In this document: positions 12,593-24,502 of the stretch, one piece after another | Position numbering within the stretch: the first letter of the stretch is position 1 | Layout of the letters: every line of letters begins with the position of its first letter | NCBI GenBank assembly: GCA_037957365.1 | Contig: JARHVA010008419.1 | Coordinates: 207,501-271,500 of the forward strand | DNA length: 64,000 bases | Origin: Torreya grandis | Lineage: Eukaryota; Streptophyta; Pinopsida; Cupressales; Taxaceae | Direction: 5' to 3' | Position numbers and translations under genes: made by a program | Notes under the pieces: model-generated | The model's input: the letters and a program-made list of their open reading frames with translations, nothing else | Databases searched by the model: none | What the model was told of the DNA's origin: nothing

Positions 12593-15420
12593 TTTGGAAA
12601 TCATAGTGGGAGTCTCCCTAAATATAAACTCTTGAGCTTGTTGTAAGTGATTTAGTGGCTTACAGGTATAACTATATGAGAATTAAAGGGTGAATTTGAC
12701 AAACTAATCACATACAAGAGAATCATGATATTTCACTAGTTGTTACCTTCACATAATACCACTACTTCTAAAGTAGTGATATTTCTGTAGTAATCACAAT
12801 TTTACATTTGTAGTTTTGGTTTTGTAGGATTTATGGTTTATCTTAACATAACTATTTTCCTTCTATTCCCAACCTCTAAATAGACACAATTATCTATTTT
12901 GTGTAGCTAGGAAGTGGTTTCGTATCCTTTATGTATAGGAAGATAAGGTTAGTCAAGAATGTAACTATTGGTTGCTAAAGCATGATATCTCTATTATAAG
13001 TCTTGAAACATTGACCTATGAATCATGATATCACCTTCATGTATCATGATATTTCTATTCTTAGCAAATTAGATAAAAATTTATTCTAACCTACATTATA
13101 ATCTATTTAATCCTCTATTTGGTTTCTCCATAGACAAGAAAATTTGGTGATTTATATAACCACTTTTGAAAGACCATTTAGCTATTTCATGTTTTATATA
13201 TTTTTGAGATAAACACCTTTTTTTCAAGAAAATTTTTTTGTACAAATTTTGTTTTGTTCTAACAACATGAAAAATAAATATGAGGAGTCATTTCTAGGAA
13301 AAATATCCCATCCTAAATGTTTGGCTATCTACTACAAAACTATTAATTACATCATGGTGATTTTGATTAGTAATATGTGATCTTGCTTTATTAATAGAGA
13401 TATTATAATTTAATAATTTTTAGGAACTATTTTGTTTACTATTTAAAATTTTAATTGGTAACACAAATCCTTAGGACAAAGTTGATAAAAATAATTTACT
13501 ATTCTATAAACTTGTGTGTGTGATCTGCTAAACCATTTTGTCTAGGTTTCCTTTCTGATAAAATTTTAATACATAGTCAAAAACATTTAATTTTCACTAT
13601 TTATTTGAAAGCCTATACTTATCCTCAAGAATCTAGGATAATCATATAGTTGTCTACATTAATTAAAAATATATATTTTAAATTTTTAAACTTTGTTACA
13701 ATACCTCTAATATCAAAGTAGCAACATCACACTAATAGTCATAGTTTTTCACTAACAGTCATGGTTCTATAAGAACCTTTTTGTCAACTATCATGGTTAG
13801 CTATTTGATACAATATCATAACTCATGATCTACATTTTTCTTGATAGTTATGATAGCATAGTCTTTGGTTGTGATTTTTTTTTCAATTGACTATGTAATT
13901 ATGGTTTTGTAGGGGAGTAGTGGTTTTATCTTGAATCATACTAATAACCATTGTTGTGAAGGACCTCTCAAGATAAAGGCACCCCATTTGATTTCCTAAC
14001 CCTTGTATTTTTAGGAGGGGTAACAAAAATTTATAATTTAGTCTTATTTCTTATATATATCATGTGATTTTATTGTTCATTTTTATTTTTACTCGCATAG
14101 GTAATTAATAAAGAAAATTAATCATGCTTTTGTTTGTTTGTTAACCCATTAGGTCTAGGATATCACATGACATAGAATTCATCCCAACAGATGAGCTTAG
14201 TCACTAGGGGTTGGTGTCATGGATTTCATCACCATGCATTTGACCAAAATTTATGTTCTACCAAAGTATAAATATCAGGGAAAATTGTTGCTAGGCCTAA
14301 TAGTTGACCCCATATAGGTCATCCAAGAAGGGGAAGAGTTAATTTTCTCAACCAAACACTAGATATCACCCTATATAGACTTGGACCTCACTGTACCTAG
14401 TGTATATTGGGGAATCCCCTAGAAACCTTTGTGTAAACCTAGATTAAAATCCATCAATCATAATAGGTATTTCACTATCAGAATCAAGATTAGCTCCTAA
14501 TAAGACATTAAATACAAATGGAGTCAAGAGGGTTCAATTTATTCCATAATGGATCACCGACCTTTAACCTTACCAATAAAGTTATTAGATGATGTGAACG
14601 TCGGGTTACACACCCTTTTTAGTTTACTAAATTAGGACTCATGGATGAGTTTTTTTTTTGTGTGTGTGTCATGTTTAAACTCATGTTTTTTATAAACCAA
14701 GTTGGTCAATCCCATTTTTGTTTTAAACCATGTAGACACCCTTAGGATAAATTCTATTATAAAACCACATGAAAAATCCATCTCATATACTCCATTCACC
14801 ATATTTGGATACAAAATTTAGTATTGAAACCAAATTTTAGTGGTCATACATCTCCACTCTTCATAATCACCTTTTGACTACGTATTATCAACCTGCATAG
14901 CCTAAACATATATTTAATCTAGTACACGTCACTTCCTTATCATTTGCCTTTTCATACTCAACACCCATCTAATCATCACTTTTCTATTTTTAAAGGTAGT
15001 TGATCACACCATCTCCTTAGTCTCCTTGATATATTAAACCCTTGCAAGGTTTTGAATTTTGATAATCCTTGGTCACTTTACTCTTCACATCTCTCAAAAT
15101 CTAAAATTACCACATTTACAAATCATATTTTTTGACCACTCCTAGATTCGATTTCTAGATAAAATTAGTATTTAAATCCACATACTCTCCCATCATCCTA
15201 CATTAAAAATATCACCCTCATCATCCATCATGAAAATCAAAACCCGTGCCTAAATCCTTCAAATGTGATAAGGATATAACCAAGAGAATGACTTCTTGGG
15301 GAACTTAGGTGATCAAAACCAATATCATGATGACACACATAGTGATATTCACACTCCTAAGGGAGAAGATGATTGATTCACATATGAATTATTCTATAGT
15401 GATGAATTTAGAGAATAATT

Positions 15421-15422
<2 letters not shown>
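12593..15422 (+). other. Element C leader between 5' LTR and gag
   Basis: About 2.8 kb with no domain that I recognise in any frame. Tat elements often have a long leader, sometimes with an extra ORF, but none can be supported here. Phrases built on atcatgatat recur (12723, 12985, 13022, 13041). The 60-codon minus-strand frame at 14632-14814 resembles nothing known to me. Confidence 0.5.

Positions 15423-15480
<58 letters not shown>
15423..15480. repeat. (AT)29 microsatellite
   Basis: Fifty-eight bases of uninterrupted AT alternation at the 5' side of the gag region of element C. Confidence 0.97.
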
Positions 15481-15484
<4 letters not shown>

Positions 15485-16990
15485 ACTATGACCAAATTCT
15501 AGCTCAAGTCATCAAAATGGGAGGCACAGTACCCTTGAGCTTTGATCATAATCTTTTACAACATTTAGTCTACCCATCCACTGGGCCTAATAATCCATAT
15601 CAACATGTCCATACTAATCAATCACCTAAATAAGAGGAACTTGTAGACCATGAATAAGAACTTTAGGACCAAGAATAATAAGTGTGTCTCCAAAATAACC
15701 ACATTGAGGTTAATATGAGTAAATTGCCATAGAATATTGCTTATATCAACTCACATAATATATCAATTTCTTAACCTCCCAATTCCATACACAAAATCAA
15801 TGACCATCCTCCCCAAGACAAAATATCCATAACTCTAATATACCACATATAAATCGTTCCCAAACTTTGAATCCAATTATGGATCCATTATTTTCATAGG
15901 AATGGAGAATGATTAAATAAACTCTCTAATAGATTGACCCTCACACGTAAGTAATGAAATATAAATATGAATATTTTTTTATCTTCTCCCTTAGATATGA
16001 TAATTATACAAATTACTTTCCCACCTCATTTTGAGGTACCAAATTTTGAAAAATATAGAGGGAAATAAGATCCTCATTATCATGTTCAAGAATTTTATGT
16101 GGTTTTACATGAGGTTACATATGATGATACCTACTTACTAAGACTTTTTTCAAAGAGTCTCATAGGACCAACACTGGAATGGTTCATGCATTTACCAAAG
16201 GGGTTCATATCTATTTTAGATAATTGATTGAACAGTTTTTGAGACATTTCTCATTTAACATAGAACATGATGTCTCCATTATATACCTATATAACACTAA
16301 TCAAAGTAATTTTGAAAGTTTGGCCTCTTTATTACAATGTTGGAGAAGCTTAGAAACCCACTTCTAATGTATAGTACCAAAAAAAGAGTTAGCCAAAATA
16401 TTTGTCAATAACCTCAATGTAGAGCTAAAATTTCAATTGAAACTACAATGTGCCAAATCCTTTGGTGATATTATTGAAAAGGGGATACAAATTGAGAGAG
16501 CCCTTATTTAAAATGGGTAAATAAAATTATACACTCAAAATGAGTAAAATCAACATAAAGACAACTCCTTTTTAGGTAAATAAAAGATATTCAATAAAAA
16601 TAAAAATGTTGTGGGAGATGGAGTTACAAACTCCAAATAACATTCTCAAATAGTGAAAAAGAGGATTCTCATTGATCATCAAAATATATCCTCCATTCAA
16701 GTGCCACGAGGTAATTTGAATACTCAAATAATAAAAATACCTCTTACTAGCCTTGGAGTGCTTATTGAAGTGGTCCTTAAATAATTGATCACTACTAACA
16801 TGATTACTCTTCCTAAGATCTAACATTTAGATGATCGTAAACCGCAACCCAATTGGTATTATGAGGATGACTTCTTTCAATATCATAGATTCAAAGGTCA
16901 TAACATAGAAAAATGTTTGAAATTAAAACACTATATTAAGGATCTCATTGAAATGAGATATATTGAGGTAGAGGGGTAGAGTACTCCTAA
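15481..16990 (+). pseudogene. gag of Tat element C, decayed
   Basis: Reading through stops, the capsid core begins at about 16021 with PPHFEVPNFEKYRGK, then DPHYHVQEFY, DDTYLLRLFSKSLIGPTLEW and FMHLPKG. This is the standard Tat gag pattern: P-x-F-x-x-Y-x-G-x-x-D-P, H-x-x-x-F, L-x-x-x-F-x-x-S-L-x-G-x-A-x-x-W. Near 16831-16979 lies NWYYEDDFFQYHRFKGHNIE followed by KCLKLKHYIKDLIE. That is the C-x-x-H-x4-GH-x4-C knuckle of Tat gag with its first Cys changed to Phe. An N-terminal stretch (15483 on, NYDQILAQVIKMGG) fits the variable leading part of gag. At least ten stops or shifts make it non-functional. Gag would have built the particle that packages the RNA. Confidence 0.85.
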
Positions 16991-17180
16991 CCAGTCAAAA
17001 AATCAATAGCTTACTATTTATTAGGATTATTTACCTAAACATGGTTAGAGATAAGGGAAACGACCTAGAGATTAGGGTCAGACATCCACTTATAATCATA
17101 TATATTATCATGACATCCCACACCACTATGTCAATACCATTAAAATTTGTATCCCCCAAGATCCCACTCTACCAACATCC

Positions 17181-17610
17181 ACCATATTAAAAATAAACTT
17201 GGCCATAGATATATATGTAGTTACTATTGAATGGAACAAAATTTGAGTTCCTAGGGAACCACCAAATGACCCATCTACATCCACATATCAAAAATTTAAT
17301 ATATCTAAGAAACTCACTATATCTTCTGACATGCCTTATGATATAATCTAGTAACTCGATAAGACCCTTTCTCAAATTGCACTCATGGATCTTCTTAAAA
17401 TAAAATTTGTGCATTGGGACATCCTCAATCAAGTCTTGAGTGACCTAAAAGTCCCCTAAGATATTTATGTAGAAAATAATTTAAATAGATTACTCATAGA
17501 TAGAGGGTCTATATTGAACTTGTGTAATATAGATTTCTTAAAGAAATTGGGGTATTCTAAAGCATCCTAGGGCCTACTCTAATCATTATTATAGCATACA
17601 ATGATAATGA
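17181..17610 (+). pseudogene. Element C protease, N-terminal half
   Basis: The lead-in MPYDII..LDKTLSQIALMDLL (about 17331-17400) is the conserved segment just before Tat protease. The active-site region follows at 17461-17560: IYVENNLNRLLIDRGSILNL, then CNIDFLKKLGY, where families have L-[IV]-D-[GS]-G-S-[AS]-x-N-[IVL]. The Asp is kept; the residue after it is Arg. The reading continues to IIAYNDNDVIS and stops at the TG end of element D. The other half, with the NLLLG motif, is found at 27245-27410. The enzyme would have cut the gag-pol polyprotein. Confidence 0.83.
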
Positions 17611-19093
17611 TGTTATAAGTATAGTAACTAAGAGGGGGTGAATAAGTGAGCCTAGATATTTCAATTTCAATTCCAATCCTTTCAAACTAATTAAGTAGCC
17701 AACATATATCAGCTTGATCAAGCAATATTAACAAGAAATCTAATTTATTCAATGCATACAAAATATCAAACACACAATACATATTTCCTATGGGAAACCC
17801 TCATGGGGAAAAAAAACAACACTCAAACCTATAACATATGGATTACTTGTCCTATAAGAGATTACAAACAAGAGATTGGTTAAGTCCTTTAGACTAGAAA
17901 CCTTAAACAAGTCCTCATAACCAAAGGCCTTTAGTGAAACACCTATTTCATAAGAATTAACTTCCCCTAAGGAGGATAAAGTCCTTTAGACCCTACATTA
18001 AAATTAACACCTCCACCTTAGAATTAATATCTTCAAAACCTAATGATGGATCTCTAATTTTTTAACCCCTACATAAACTTCCTCTCTATGTCATAGATGC
18101 ATCTCACATAGGCATGTCACAATATCTCTCCTTCACTCAAATTGTCCACATATGCACACACATACCTCTTTTCATATCCTCAAACTAAAATAACACAATT
18201 ATACCAATATAATTATGACCTACATGTCATACACTTAGTTCTCAATATAATATACACATCAACCCATCTACAGGGCACACTTACTCTCCTTATTTTGCAT
18301 AGTCTTCTTAGGCAAGCCTTTTTTTAAGTCTCTCAAGTATAGAAATCATCATCTTTGATTTCACTATTTATAGAGAATTTAGGATTATCACCATCTCAAT
18401 CAGCCATTAGGCATGCATTAAACCTTAAGGATTCTAACATACAAATACATGGCTCAACAAAATCTTTATAGGTTATCCATAGTATCTATGGGTCACCCTT
18501 AAGCAACTACACATTTCAATTAGGCCTTTGTAGCTCTTATAGGTCTCATAGAGACCTATTCACCCATATAATACTTTATCAAGTAAAACAAGAACATAAG
18601 ACCACTTCCAAACCATGTAATCATACCAAATGATCTATAGGTCCCATTTAAGTGCCAACATCCATCATAACACTCTTTTGTTAATGTTTAATTAGCTCAA
18701 ACACTTTTCTATACACACAATCATCAAGAATGAAAACATAGTTGAATTCTAACCCTTTGTTCGTGCTGCATATGATTGGTCAAACCTTAATAATGAACAT
18801 AAATGGTACTCATGTATTGTAAAACATAATATGATATATAATTCATAAAGAGATATTGAAACAACATTAAAATAATCTCAAATAATATTATCAGGTCACT
18901 TACAAGACATACATGAAAACACAGTCAAATTTTAACCTTCATAGCTTTGACTGTACACACTTTTATATCTTCAAATATATATTTCCATATATATCTTGGA
19001 GTCCTCTAAAAATTCACTTTCAACACTATGATAAAATTCTACCTAGATCAAAATATGTGGTTCAAAAACTAAACACTAGTCTTTCCTTTGTTA

Positions 19094-19111
19094 AATTCAA
19101 ATATTTGAATT
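19094..19111. repeat. 18-bp perfect palindrome in LTR D
   Basis: AATTCAAATATTTGAATT equals its own reverse complement. The identical palindrome is in the other LTR at 25989-26006. Confidence 0.9.
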
Positions 19112-19653
19112 CAAACAGTCATAGTTAAACTTCAGTCACTATGATATCATCTCGTGTCCTCACTACTTATATTAAACATGAACCATCAATATTATTTGAA
19201 CCTTAACTCATAGTTTACCAATACCCAAACATTAAACTTTGAATATTTGACCTTATCTTATGGTATCTTGAAATCTTGACCACATACACACCATCAATCT
19301 CTTATATGTAACTCCGTCTTTATTTGTCTTAAAAATTGGACACCTAGAGAACATCTCACTCAATATACAACATTGATATGTATATGTACAGAAATATAAT
19401 CACCATTATATCTTATAATAATTTTGGTATTTACCTCTGCTTAACATTAAACAATGAACATCTATCCTCATTTGACTTCTTAACACCCTAGAATAAACAT
19501 GCTTCACTGATCCTTTTGTAAGGAGATCAATCTTTAAACTTGTTAAAAAATGAATGATTTGACTCACTTAACTTAATACACACAATTTATATTTATATGT
19601 ATGAACTCCCATAAGCCTTATGATCTCCATTTGGTCCTGGTCTTTACCCTTCA

Positions 19654-20290
19654 CAAATTTAGCTAAGTATGGGGACCATTGTAAGTTGTTTGGAAGGCCA
19701 ACTTTTCTCCTTAATAACTTTTACCTTGATGAATATCATGACCTAAAACATGACCCATATGATCTCCTAATATAGGATAATCTAGTCATGTGTCAAAATT
19801 CTCTTTAAACCTTCATGAATGTGAAATATAAATTCATTAATCTACTCACTCAAATTTTTATGCTATAGAGCCAACTATGTTAATAAGTGTTTGGAAGGAC
19901 AACTTTACACATGCATATATTTTGATGTGCTTCATTGAATGACATAAATTTTATCACATATTAACCAGGAAAAAAACTTAATAAACCCATATGATCAACT
20001 TCTCCTAAAACTACCACATGTGTGAAATTTAATACCATCAAAATTCCTACTGAACGTTTCTTGCCATATTGCAAATTTAGCTAAGTATGGGAAAACACTG
20101 TCAAACTACCTGGGAGCCCAAATTTTCACTTGCATATATTATGTTTTACTTCATCAAATGACATAAAATTTATCATTTATAAATTAGGCATGAATGTGAT
20201 TACATCCATGTGACCAACCCTCCTGAATCTTCCACATGTGATAATGGTGACATCAGTAAACTACCTACTCAGATTTTCTGCCACTAGACC
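19654..20290. repeat. Three imperfect ~0.2-kb tandem units in LTR D
   Basis: Units beginning near 19654, 19866 and 20071 share the order: caaatttagctaagtatggg (or its diverged form), a tggaaggccaac-like phrase, gacataaa or gacctaaa, atgatc or tgaccaac, ccacatgtg, and a closing actcaaatttt..gc phrase. The period is about 200-220 bp. The other LTR has the same three units (about 26299-26940), so the triplication predates insertion. Confidence 0.7.
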
Positions 20291-20539
20291 CAAATGTCTA
20301 GATGAAAACAATGATCAACAAGATGAAGTCCATTCATGCACACAAGAACTAAAATAATTATCTATTTTTTATAGGACCTCTTTAACAACCTCAATTCACC
20401 ATACTCATCCCTAAGCATTCCTAACAATGCCAAAATAGAAGATCAACCATGCCAACTTCAAGCATACTACACACTTTGTCATTGTCACTTAAACTAAGAA
20501 GACACTTCATCCACTCATTTGGAAACCTCTATGAAATCA

Positions 20540-22304
20540 TTTAAAACTCTCCAAAAATATTCCCCTTTGTCATTGATGTTACCAACCATCATATAACAAT
20601 ATATAACTCATCTTCCTTCTCTCTCTTCAAGCACTCTCACAACAAGATTTTTTTCCTCCTTTGACACAATGACAAAATGGGTACAATTTAATCTTGAGGA
20701 CATGAAAATACCATCAAAAGGAGAGGACCATATTATAAATATGATACAAAATCTTCCTTAGCTTGAGCCTACCTCTTCTTACCTTGACAACTTCCTCTTG
20801 CTATATTTCAACATTCTCTTCAACCAAGCACTACAACCAATGAAGAAAGAACACAAAAAAACATTGATATCTGATGGAACTCACCAATAAAAATCTAAGA
20901 GGGACTCCCATTAATATCTTTGATCCATTGTAACTCTTGAGCATCTTTATATCTTTACACACCATGAAAAACCACCGTATAGACTTATTAGCCTTCTCTC
21001 TCAAGCTAGCATAAGGACCACCAATAGAAATTCATTCCACTTACCAAAAAGGAAACATGTTATAAAAAAATTGATAAATATCCTTTAGATACTCATGCCT
21101 TTCTCTTTGGGGAAACTAAAATAAATCACTCTTCTTTCTACAAGACCTATCTAATATCCTTGTAGCACTACTTAGAACTTGTAGATCCCAAAACATACAA
21201 TAGACACATTATCAAAACTTAAAAAAATCATATCTAGAGTAATCTCATATTCCCCCTTAAGAAAACCAATTCACATCACCTAGCTCATCCTCTAAAACAT
21301 ACTTCCTTCACAAACTTACTAACTAATTAGGCCTCTATCTTGATAAAAACATGAATAATTTGAAAATAAAAAAACGTCAGATCTATGTGAAGCTTGATTT
21401 GACAACCCATTTAACTCATTCAACCTATTCAAATTAAATCATAAGGTAAACCACTTTTCTAGAATAGCTCACAACCATAGAATCTTAAAATAAATAGATC
21501 CAACAAACCTCCTTTTGGTCAATACCCATCTCTATAACTTCTTGCACATCTAAAGATAACCATTACACATTTCTAGACCAATATTTAAACTTTCACATCT
21601 TTGGGAACCCATACATCCTATAACCCATTTTAGTCCTACTTGGCCTTAATCCAAAACTAGAAGATATCACAAAGAAGTGCACAAACCTTTTTGAGCTTTA
21701 AAATCTTTTTGACATTGCATCAATCTCATTAGGCCACCTAAAAACACCCATTATGATCTTATAGACACTACATATATAATAACATTTGCTTCTCCACTAA
21801 AATGAGTATCTTAAGAAGCATAGATAGATACATCTTCTGCACCATAATTCTTTAAAATAAAGTGAAGCTAGGAGTGGCCCACATCTCCTCAATAACCACT
21901 ATAATCCTCTTATAGCTATAATATTTATTGATCTTGTCATTCTTCTTCTTAGTTTAAACAATGATAACTAGTTCCTTTTCTAAATCACTCTCCTTATCTT
22001 CTAATATTGAATTGACAACACATAAAACAACTATGGAATCTTGAAATATCTTTTTATTTGAAGAATCAATCTTGCAATTTTGAACCTCATCACCAGGTAC
22101 TAATAATTGGTGTTATTTGCATGAAGCGTACTAAACAATAACAATATGTTCACTTGGATACATACATACCTCATAACTAGCTTTAAATAACAGCTTGGTC
22201 TTCTCCTTGAGCTTGGTCTCTTCATTCTCAACATGAGTAGATAATAAGACCCCTTGGCACTCTTCAAATTTTGTAGCATTATGCACCATAGAAAAAAAAT
22301 TATT
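20540..22304 (-). other. Element D internal stretch where pol is absent
   Basis: This is the region where a copia element would carry reverse transcriptase and RNase H. I read all minus-strand frames for the YVDD, integrase HHCC and DDE patterns and found none. A frame with many stops near 22090-22270 (KFEECQGVLLSTHVENEETK) looks like a charged helical segment continuing the gag tail. Confidence 0.55.
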
Positions 22305-23470
22305 TCAATCTATAGACTCATCATGACTTAAACTTGTCACCTTTAGCTTCCATGAGTTATCTTGCCTTCTAACTTGCACTCTTAGAGGCTGATTGAACTT
22401 ATTTTGACATAATGACCTTTGCATGCATAACTTGTCAATGTGACCAATCTTCTGATAGTTGTAGAAAAAAATACTTATTGATGGAAACATAGTTTGTCTT
22501 ACCTTGTTTGGACAAAAACTATCAATATTTCCAATTTCATGACAACTAAAACATACTACTCTTTTTGAAGAATACATACCTTACCTTTCCTTATTTGTAT
22601 AATGCTTAGCAAAGTGTACTCAATAATATAGTTGAAACACTTAACATTATTCACACCATTTTAATGATGACCTCCATCATAGTTCTATGCAAACTTATTT
22701 CTAATAGGTATCTTGCATTCTATATTCCTATGACCAAATTGATTACATGTGTAATATTAACCTTTGAATCTTTCATACATCATGGCATTAGGATGTCTGA
22801 TCTAATTTGTCTTAAATCTATTTTCACTATCATTTCTTGACTAATTGGTGACATTCAAGGGTTGAACCACCTTGTTCTCATTAAACTTCATTTAAAGTTG
22901 AGAAGAAATTTTTGACTCTTGATTAAAACCCAATCTAGATCTATCACTAGCAAAATTTTGACTATTTATAAGATTATATAGATCATTATAACTCTTATCA
23001 AAATTTAAAAATTATTTCACCTTATTTTTAGACTTATCTAACTCATCTTTAAAATACTTATTTTTATAAACATACCTTTAACATTCATCTTCTTTAGATT
23101 TCAAACTTGTAGATAGGATTTCCAATTAACAACTAGGATGATTGACTATATCTTCATTTTCCTTGGTGTCTTCATTCATTCTTACTTCATACACATTGAA
23201 TTTCTCCTCATAGTCTTTAATTTGTGACTTCATCTTCTTGTTAATCTTCTTCTCAATATTCAATTCTTTAAGAGCATTCATTAATTTAGTCTCATAGTCC
23301 ACCTTATTTTCATCATCATCTAAATCACTCGAAGTAGACTCCTTTTGATGTGAATAAATTATTTCCTTAGACGGGATTAATCTTTGGTAGGACCATCATC
23401 TTCATGATCATACTCTAAGTCACTAACTTTACTCTCATCAGATGAGTTGTAATCTTCTTTTTTGGAGAGA
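22305..23470 (-). pseudogene. Element D gag C-terminal part with extra CCHC knuckles
   Basis: Downstream of the main gag, the minus strand first gives an acidic and Lys-rich helical stretch (SSDESKVSDLEYDHEDD; IEKKINKKMKSQIKDYEEKF), likely coiled coil. A knuckle follows near 22730 (CNQFGHRNIECK, CX2-type with GH). The open segment 22305-22577 has two more: CFSCHEIGNIDSFC (Cys-x2-Cys-x9-Cys, His kept but shifted) and a broken one, YNYQKIGHIDKLC, that has lost its first Cys residues. Such repeated knuckles after a coiled coil occur in long copia gag proteins that bind element RNA. Stops and shifts separate the pieces. Confidence 0.65.
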
Positions 23471-23507
23471 CTCTTCTTATCCTTGAAGTACTTCTTGTTG
23501 TCAAACC

Positions 23508-24439
23508 TTATGAATCATTTTTTTTTCTTTTAAAAAACTTGAATGATCTCTTTATATCATCATGACCTTGATCATGCTCTTCATCATCATTATTATTATA
23601 TTTATGAGGGCACTTATTAACAAAATGTCCTACCTCTCCACAATTGAAGCATTTAAGGGGTAGTTTACCCTTAGACTTGCCTAAACCTATTTTCAATTTT
23701 CTTAAAATCAAAGTAATTAGTTCATCCTTATCTATGTCAAAAATGTCATCCTCATTGAGTTTCTTACCTTGGAACTTTTTTTCGTTTTCATTTTAGTTTT
23801 GAAATTTGCTTCCTTCTTTGGTGGTATATCATCATTTACTCTTATCTGATAGGCAGTAAGGGTGCCATGCAATTGATCCATCTTCAATTGAGTAAGATCA
23901 TGACTTTCTTCTATACCAAATACTTTTGGATAAAAATTAAGGGATAGAGACCTTAATAATTTTTGAACTAAAATAGTCTCTTTAATGTTCTCTCTAAGAC
24001 CTCTGATGATGTTCAAAATCTCATCAACTCTATACAAAAATATTGACATAGAATCTTCTTCCTTCATCTTGAGACTTTCAAATTACCTTATGTGAGTTTA
24101 CAACTTAGCAAGCTTAACCTTTGAATCTCCTTCATAAATGATTTACATTTTATCCCATATATTTTTAGTAGATTTACAATGGATTACCTTGGTTAAATCA
24201 ATTTATATAAGACCACAAGTGATGGAATTCATTGCCTTATAATCATTCTCAAACATCTTCTTGTCTGCAACACTAGATGGAGGAGTAGTAGGAGTAACAT
24301 AACCATCCAAAATAGATTGTCATACATCATAACCTAGGGAGATAATATGTGTCCTCATCCTTGAAATCCAAAAATCATAATTTTATCCATTGAATATTGG
24401 TACTTGATTATTAGACAAACCTCCTTGATGACCATCCAT
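23508..24439 (-). pseudogene. Copia-type gag (UBN2/DUF4219 family) of element D
   Basis: The start ATG at 24439 opens MDGHQGGLSNNQVPIFNG, then NYDFWISRMRTHI, matching the N-terminus of copia gag (P-x-F-[ND]G-x-N-Y-x-x-W). Downstream KSTKNIWDKM, LAKL, MKEEDSMSIFLYRVDEILNI and LVQKLLRSLSLNFYPKV are the UBN2 helices. The frame of the start and of 23732-24067 is the same, with about six stops between. A frameshift then leads to 23508-23711, which holds the zinc knuckle CFNCGEVGHFVNKC (CX2CX4HX4C, all ligands present). The start is right because the primer-binding site lies about 50 bases upstream on this strand. It would package RNA, but is now inactive. Confidence 0.9.
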
Positions 24440-24486
24440 ATTGTACCTTGGACCACCTTCAATTTGTCAAGACTTTATAAAATCAC

Positions 24487-24500
24487 CTACTCTAATACCA
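24487..24500 (-). other. Primer-binding site of element D
   Basis: On the minus strand TGGTATTAGAGTAG lies two bases after the CCAACA end of the 5' LTR. The usual plant initiator-Met site is TGGTATCAGAGC, so one C-to-T change and the end differ. It fixes the orientation and the LTR border. Confidence 0.88.
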
Positions 24501-24502
24501 AT

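Larger units (their letters stand above)
17611..20539 (-). repeat. 3' LTR of element D
   Basis: It is 2929 bp. The plus strand starts TGTTATAAGTATAG and agagggggtgaata and ends ...tctatgaaatca. It aligns along its length with 24503-27191. The nearby 20547-20570 on the minus strand contains ACAAAGGGGAA and GGAGAG, a polypurine tract of copia style. The LTR contains an internal triplication of about 0.2 kb and an 18-bp palindrome. Confidence 0.87.

Noticed and set aside
12593..12612. Primer-binding site after the 5' LTR of element C
   Set aside because: It starts TTTGG as expected, but the rest does not match a tRNA end that I can name, so it is mentioned only in the LTR entry.
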